A stretch of 22,614 nt of DNA from Plakobranchus ocellatus (Eukaryota; Mollusca; Gastropoda; Plakobranchidae). Position numbers and translations under genes: made by a program. The notes beneath the pieces were generated by a model. The model saw only the letters and a list, made by a program, of their open reading frames with translations. It ran no database searches and had not been told where the DNA came from. The stretch covers positions 4,130,575-4,153,188 of the forward strand of contig BLXT01000055.1 in the NCBI GenBank assembly GCA_019648995.1, written 5' to 3'. Shown piece by piece: positions 17,411 through 22,614 of the stretch (the stretch's first letter is position 1; each line of letters starts with the position of its first letter).

Positions 17411-19274
17411 CATAAAAAGGTCTTGAATGGCATGTTCTTGACGGGGTGAGTTCTTAAAAAGTGCTGGTAAAAGTAAGTGTTACATGAGAATCGTCTTGTG
17501 AAAGTCATGTATGGGCTCTCGGGTCAACATCATAGTTTTTGAGGAATGGATTTTGGGCTATTGCTTCATGGTACATGTACACAAATTCTTCCACAACGCT
17601 TCTGAGAATGATGCTTTTGAGAAGCCAGTTCTTGAATTATGATTTCTGGACTCGATGATTCTCCATTAGAAAGAGGCTGGCTTGTTTTTGGTTTTAATAA
17701 TACATGCATGACTCATTAATTTTTCACTAGTCAGTTGTAGACATGATTGTAATACGTATGCTCATAGCTGCAGATTGCTTGACTTAAAAGATCATAAGTT
17801 GATTAATGGGAATTGAGTCACATTTTTTTGCATTTTGATCAAACTTTTCAGTATTGTCGTTTTTGGTTGCTGCAGATTTCAACAGGAAATCTTTTGTGGT
17901 AGAACACTTCGGTGTGTAAGGCTGTGATTCAACTATTTAATAATTGCTTGTAGTTCAGTCAGATTTTTTAAAAAGGCTTCTCCTGTCTGATGCACACATG
18001 TATGCATATGTACCTGTCTATTTTTCTAATTCTATGTCAGACCAGTATCTTGAACAACAAAAAGACTCATCTTCCCATTTCCCAAATTTTTGAATTTTCC
18101 ATGTGTTATATTTTGAAATTACCGTAGGCCAACTGGTTTTACATAATATTCAATATCTATTTTTTGCAGTATGGTATTACTGTTAAATGATTTTTTTTTC
18201 TTCATTATGGGTATGTTGAGTCAATGAGTGTATACTATAAGGAAAGAGGATGGTTCTTTCCTATGAATTCTGCTGAGGAGTAGACAGTATTATTTGTGGA
18301 GGTTTGCTTGAATGTGATTTAGCAATAAAATTTTGTTATCATGTAATGTATACTGCGTCCTCGAAGCATCTTCAAGGCCAATTTAAAAGAAAATTAAACT
18401 GACTTAAACTTATTTATTATGGTTTATTATTAATAGGGTATTAACTATCAATTTTTGTTATTACCTTGGAAATAACAATTTGACACATGAATCTGTGTAA
18501 CTTCTTCAGTTACCTTGGGCATCCGATAATAGACATTTTCCGAAAATGTATTTTGATAAACAATTATTTTGCTGAGTTTGTCAAAATTTGTGCTGAATAG
18601 AATCAGAATAAAAAATAACAACCACCAACTTAAACTAAATAGGCCTACTATATGAACAAAAAGTCAACAGAACAGTAATACTTAGTAGTTTACACTTGAA
18701 CGTTTTTTTTTTTCTTTTATTGGCTTCATCAGTTTTTCAAATTTACAACACAGAAGACATGACAACAATAATTTGTGGTGTAGGGAGTAAAGACAGTTAC
18801 AGAAAGTCAATGGATGAAGAAAAGGAAGGAATAGGGGAAGGGCAGAGAAAGAAAAATCAGGGGGAGGCTCCGGTGGGAAAGTGCTGAGAATGTGGTTTCT
18901 TATTTCTTAGAATATAGAGAGAGGTGAAGTAAGTGTATGATGGTGAACATGCCCATGTGTGTAAAAGTAAAAGACAGTTACAGCAAGTCAGGTTGTGGGT
19001 TATGGGTCGGGGGGGTGTTGAGTATGGGATATTCAAGAGGAGGTAGATAGGTTTAAGAATGAAGTGTGTTGTTATAGGTCTTGTATTGCAAGGCCCATTT
19101 GGTGCTAAAGCATATGAAAGAGGCAGAAAAGTCGCGTAACACTCATTAATGGATTAATGCTATGGCTAGGCCTTCTCAGTTATCAAATACCGTGCTCAAT
19201 GTCTTCGTGGAAGGCAGAATAGAACGTGAAAAGGCATACATTAATCTTCTACTTCTAGTCAGAATTCATCCATA

Positions 19275-19278
<4 letters not shown>
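17411..19278. other. Non-coding stretch; one 21-bp direct repeat
   Basis: No gene is recognised. The word aaagacagttacagaaagtca (18789-18809) recurs with one mismatch at 18970-18990, 181 bp away, within a purine-rich section (about 18780-19050). This could be part of an unidentified repeat. A T tract lies at about 18704-18714. The 63-codon frame at 18696-18887 has no motif. Confidence 0.4.

Positions 19279-19319
<41 letters not shown>
19279..19319. repeat. (CT)n microsatellite
   Basis: About 20 uninterrupted CT dinucleotides. It lacks the leader sequence found with the duplicated CT arrays near the left end, so it is probably independent of them. Confidence 0.9.
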
Positions 19320-19322
<3 letters not shown>

Positions 19323-19405
19323 CCTTAATTTTAAAACCATCTTTTTGATCTTTCTTTGTTTATCTGTCATACATTTTGGCATTCATGACATTATATTATT
19401 ATTTA

Positions 19406-19408
<3 letters not shown>

Positions 19409-19448
<40 letters not shown>
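19409..19448. repeat. (TA)n microsatellite grading into CA
   Basis: About 15 TA dinucleotides followed by cacacatat. A simple AT-rich repeat with no associated gene. Confidence 0.9.
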
Positions 19449-19449
<1 letters not shown>

Positions 19450-20264
19450 CGCTAATATTTATCTTTTAATGACATAAAAGAAGCAAAGTGGAATGGAGAG
19501 ATCACCATCCAAATTAGAACCAGGCTGATCTGTGAGCTGTAAAAAAGACATTTATTTCAGAATAGGATTCAGCCATAGATTGAGACTCCGTATGCGTAAA
19601 AGTAAAACAATTTTATAAAAATTTCATTAGATACAGATCAATGTGCATAGGATAGACCTCAGAATCAGCAGAATGCCCGGTATGGGTCAGGTATACTTCA
19701 GTCTTGGCAACTCTATACGTATGGGTACAAGGACCTGGGGGGAAGAATATGGCCCAGACCAATCCTTGAGACTCGCACTGTTAGGGGTTAGGCCTATGTC
19801 ATTACACAGCACTCTGTGGGCTTCATCTTTTTGAGAGAGGACAACATGTAGCCATCTAAATCATGAAAGAATTGCAAGATGGTTCAGATCTACACACAAA
19901 GAACCTTAGCTACACCTCGTGCACGCCAGACTGGCATAAGGCTGGTAGTGGCACCGTAACACGATTTGACTGAAAGAAAAAAAAAACTCAACACAAGTGC
20001 ATATTTTTATATATAATAACAATTTTAAAAAGATACGTTTTATTAACATAAAAAAGGAGCACAAGATAATTCTATAATCTAAATAGAAGTACCACAATAC
20101 AAATGAAGACAAATATAGAACAAAAGAAACAAAAACAAAAATAGAAGCCTGGTTGATTGATACAATTACAATTTACATCAATGAACAAGTAGGCCTACAT
20201 TACTTGTGTTAAGACATGAAACAAGTCATCTAGACCCAGCTGAAAACATAGTTTATTAATAGTC
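19449..20264. other. Non-coding stretch
   Basis: No gene or defined transposon is seen. Frames at 19643-19834 and 19906-20112 lack motifs. An A tract lies at about 19977-19987. Confidence 0.45.
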
Positions 20265-20299
20265 ATACCTATGGCTTATAGGTGCCTGACTGTATAATA

Positions 20300-20789
20300 A
20301 TAATATATATTTTATGAAATGAAACATGGACGTTTGAAACCACAAAATAATGAAAAAATTGAAAACATGTTGGCCTCAGAGGGTCCGTATAGTCCCCATC
20401 ATTGTCAGAACACAGTCTCCAGGTTCTATGTGACATTTTTTTTAAGCAGAGGTCGAGTGATTGTCGCAACTGCAGCAATAACAGCTTCCTTTAATTGCTC
20501 GAGCAATCATATCGCATTTTGGAAACAATTTCCTTAACATAACCCCAAAGAGAATTGCGAGGGCTCCGTACAGGCCATGTCATGGGGGCTGATGAATTCG
20601 CTTACCCACAATCAATCTATCTGTCAAGTAAAGTGTCATTCAGGTATGCCGGGACATCAAGCGCAAAGTGAGCTGGCGCTCCATCCTGCTGAACCCCAGT
20701 TTTCTCTAACAACGAGGTCATCCATCTTTGGTGCGAAGAATGTGTGTAATACTTAGATGAAGTTACCAGTATCAAAAAACAGTCAATCG
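20300..20789 (-). pseudogene. Mariner-like transposase fragment, catalytically dead
   Basis: The minus strand reads VTSSKYY, then GVQQDGAPAHFALDVPAYLN (about 20694-20636), matching the QQDGAPAH block that carries the second catalytic aspartate in the Tc1/mariner DDE superfamily. A frameshift and stop follow (DR*). The frame then resumes as MTWPVRSPRNSLWGYVKEIV, a stop, and later KKMSHRTWRLCSDNDG. In intact relatives the block reads WPPRSPDLTPLDFFLWGYVK. Here the section carrying the third acidic residue is missing between RSP and LWGY. Stops, a frameshift and this deletion make the copy non-functional. No N-terminal DNA-binding domain was found. Confidence 0.8.
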
Positions 20790-20862
20790 CCTCTGCTCGA
20801 AAAATGTCACATAGAACCTGGAGACGTATCATAGTATGATAGTGTGTTCTGATAATGATGGG
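20394..20862. repeat. Inverted repeat formed by the two mariner 3' ends
   Basis: The arms are about 20394-20452 and 20790-20862. They share a perfect 24-bp core and flanking matches (cccatcatt.tcagaacaca on the outside, gcagagg on the inside), and are separated by about 340 bp. The right arm has a 15-bp insertion (about 20825-20840) in the middle of the match. Confidence 0.75.
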
Positions 20863-20920
20863 AGTCATACAGATCCTCTGGACATACAGGAGCAACCTAG
20901 GACTTATGGACCATCCTGTA
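20790..20920 (+). mobile_element. Second mariner-like 3' end, opposite orientation, with a terminal repeat
   Basis: The plus strand repeats the C-terminal coding segment of the neighbouring copy: CSDNDGSHTDPL here against CSDNDGDYTDPL there. Bases 20800-20823 are an exact 24-base inverted match of 20417-20440. About 20 bp past the coding match, gacttatggaccatcctgta (20901-20920) looks like an outward mariner end; inward it begins tacaggatggtccataagtc. The TA at 20919-20920 would be the target dinucleotide. Only the last 130 bp of this copy remain. Confidence 0.6.
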
Positions 20921-20946
20921 CAAAAATCTCGGTTATTACGTTGAGG

Positions 20947-20961
20947 TTTTTTTTTTTTTTT
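20947..20961. repeat. T15 tract
   Basis: A T homopolymer lies 27 bases beyond the putative mariner end. It could be the poly(A) tail of a minus-strand retroposon, but no body was recognised beside it. Confidence 0.6.
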
Positions 20962-21325
20962 CAGATTCAAATCCCTGGATCGCAGGGCTAACCATGTGCA
21001 GCAGTTGGCTCCAGGTCGTCATTCAGCGTCTGCTCTCCTAAATTTTAATATTTCACATATTAATATATTATATAAGTAGCAACAAGCAATGGCCCACACT
21101 GTCTCTAGGTAAGTTAGAGAATGTCGCCCAGGAAATGAGCAGAGTGAGCCTAAACATCTTGAGATTTGCCGAGGTAAGATGGATTGGAAAGGGTCAGGTT
21201 CCATAAAACAGGGTGGAAATTTTCTAGTTTACCGATACATGTACTCGCAGATTAACAATAGCGTAGCAGAAGAAAGGTCAAAGTGAAAACACAAAATTGA
21301 GGATCCTAAAAAAGTACAATAATAG

Positions 21326-21755
21326 GCTTATTCCCCACCGCAGCTTATGGGTGCGACTGCGAGGCATTGGCCATCAATAATGTGAACAGCAAAAGAATTA
21401 CAACGTTTCGAGAAGAGGTGCTTTAGAAAAATTTGCAGGATGCAGAAAGTGAGAATTGAAGAAGTCCTGTTACGAATTGGCATGAAGGCACCAAGACTTG
21501 CAAGACATTTAAAAGACTAGAATTCGAGCACTTGGGTCACATCAAACGCCATGAGTCTATAGAGAAACACATCGATCTCGGAAACAAAGTGGAAGGGCAT
21601 CGAGGAAGAGGAAGGTCAACAAGAAGATGGGAACAGGATATACTATATACGGTATAAAGGAGTGGTTTGGGATGAGAACCACACAAGCAGTAAGATTGGG
21701 TATGGAGAAAACAATGCCGCACGAAGGTCCAGGACTAAACTCTTAGCTAAACCAT
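21326..21755 (+). pseudogene. Fragment of non-LTR retrotransposon ORF2, C-terminal end
   Basis: Plus-strand frames with shifts give AYGCDCEALAINNVNSKRIT (from about 21343), then MQKVRIEEVLLRIGMKAPRL, then LEFEHLGHIKRHESIEKHID and GHRGRG followed by RRWEQDI (to about 21640). The order YGCE.W, RI...F, LGH..R, GRRGRGR..RW is the usual C-terminal part of a non-LTR retrotransposon polyprotein after the reverse transcriptase domain. The frame changes at least twice and holds stops, so it is not functional. The 61-codon minus-strand frame at 21537-21722 is its shadow. Confidence 0.75.
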
Positions 21756-21859
21756 AAAGACATTAAATTCATGCAAGCTAAAACACATGAGGAAGCAGAG
21801 GGTGAGCTTCATAGAAAAATCAGTTTAATGGGCCGTTTCACACATTTCTGTTGCGTGTT

Positions 21860-22598
21860 TAGGTGTGCTGGATAGAATCTCGAACCAGAAATATCCACAA
21901 ACACAGTTTGCCTTTGTGCCTGATGTGATAAAAGTATTGAAAACGCAATAAAGCATTCAATTCAAATGCCAAAGCTTGTTATAAAACTGCAAAAAGACCT
22001 TTATCTCTGCTTCATTGATTATTCTAAGGCTTATATGAGAAAGTAACATGAAAACCTATTTCAGAAAAATTAGGCATGGTAAATAAAGATCTAAGTATTA
22101 AGAAATATATGTAGGACCAAACTGCATCTGCAATTGAAGGAGAATATAGTGCTTTAAACCCCATCAAAAGAGGAGGGAGGCAGGGATGTGTAATGCCTCC
22201 TGATCATTATATCAGTGAAATAAATCTTAAGAGATGTAGATGACATTAATAATTTTACTTTTCAGATATGCTGGTGATACACTTTTAAGTTTTTTGCAAA
22301 ATCTAGTGAACAATTTCAAAACCTTTAGAAACCGGGTAATGTTTTTGAGAACGAAAGAATGGGCCCATCAGTGTCTTTGAACGTGGAAAAAAATGGAATG
22401 CGTGGTCGTCTAAACGAAATTCCCAAATGCCTTCTTGTTGGCAAAGGAGACAAAATAAAAGAAGCTACAAAAATTCAAATACATCTTAGATACTCGATAG
22501 CATCGGATGCCAGGCGCAAGGAGAAAAAATAAAAGAAGCTATAAAAATTCAAATACATCTTAGATACTCGATAACATCGGATGACAAGCGCAAGGTGA
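21860..22598 (+). pseudogene. Fragment of non-LTR retrotransposon ORF2, reverse transcriptase domain
   Basis: Successive plus-strand segments read RVLDRISNQKYPQTQFAFVP, KDLYLCFIDYSKAY (21993-22034, domain A with its aspartate), RGGRQGCVMPPD (about 22171-22205), RYAGDTLL (22264-22287, the YADD box with GGT in place of the first GAT) and SLNVEKN. Frames shift between them, and several stops occur. The catalytic change and the frameshifts leave an inactive copy. It lies right of, and on the same strand as, an ORF2 C-terminal fragment, so the two are out of order for a single element. Confidence 0.8.
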
Positions 22599-22599
22599 A
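22452..22599. repeat. 74-bp tandem duplication at the end of the reverse transcriptase fragment
   Basis: Copy one (about 22452-22525) and copy two (about 22526-22599) share aaataaaagaagcta, aaaattcaaatacatctt and agatactcgata in register at a 74-bp offset, with about five substitutions. Since 74 is not a multiple of three, the duplication shifts the ORF2 frame. The differences argue against an assembly artefact. Confidence 0.85.
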
Positions 22600-22614
22600 A
22601 AAAAAAAAAAAAAA
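22598..22614. repeat. A17 tract at the window edge
   Basis: The window stops inside an A run that follows gcaaggtg. It may be a retrotransposon tail, an expansion of the A-rich word gagaaaaaa seen in the first duplication copy, or the edge of a longer tract. The right flank is needed to decide. Confidence 0.7.

Noticed and set aside
20269-20300. Sequence cttataggtgcctgactgtata as the terminal repeat of the minus-strand mariner copy
   Set aside because: Its orientation fits the right end of an element lying to its left, not the end of the minus-strand copy, and no such left-hand element was found.
1-22614. CRISPR arrays, operons, riboswitches or phage-type defence genes
   Set aside because: Spliced gene structure, microsatellites and animal transposons show eukaryotic DNA; no regularly spaced repeat-spacer pattern is present.

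Overview
The window is AT-rich animal nuclear DNA. The evidence is a spliced gene with long non-coding flanks, (CT)n and (TA)n microsatellites, homopolymer tracts and decayed copies of several eukaryotic transposon classes. The one intact protein-coding gene is an invertebrate-looking orthologue of RAB3GAP1, the catalytic subunit of the Rab3 GTPase-activating complex. The transposon mix and recurrent words such as taggccta, tagatcta and acatgtac suggest a marine invertebrate, possibly a mollusc. That placement is an impression, not a demonstration.

Layout. Bases 1-1640 hold no gene, only a (CT)n microsatellite inside a 113-bp tandem duplication. Bases 1641-2317 are a complete-looking non-autonomous piggyBac-like element: TTAA at both ends, matching terminal inverted repeats, and a decayed reading frame on the minus strand. 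Bases 2318-3455 are the 5' flank and 5'UTR of RAB3GAP1, with a clear splice acceptor at 3329-3330. The coding sequence is two exons: 3456-5693 (746 codons) and 9713-10966 (417 codons plus stop). They are separated by one 4.0-kb intron and give a 1163-residue protein. The intron carries a dispersed ~20-bp motif in both orientations and a diverged ~270-bp tandem repeat. The 3'UTR probably runs to about 12.03 kb (AATAAA at 12011).

Downstream, a broken minus-strand open frame (about 12110-13092) belongs to a dispersed invertebrate protein family that I recognise by motif but cannot name. From 13.1 to 20.2 kb I see no convincing gene, only microsatellites, a hairpin at 16.95 kb and one speculative terminal exon at 17.33 kb. 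From 20.3 to 22.6 kb the DNA is a graveyard: two mariner-like transposase pieces in opposite orientation, then two fragments of a non-LTR retrotransposon. The first fragment is the 3' end of ORF2. The second is a reverse transcriptase domain whose YADD motif has become YAGD. The window ends in a 17-base A tract after a 74-bp tandem duplication.

The gene itself is a conserved household gene of membrane trafficking. Nothing suggests that the transposon fossils act with it. The most notable points are the near absence of introns in RAB3GAP1, an in-frame stop fused to a polyadenylation signal just inside its intron, the piggyBac-like element upstream, and the unnamed repeat-borne protein family downstream.
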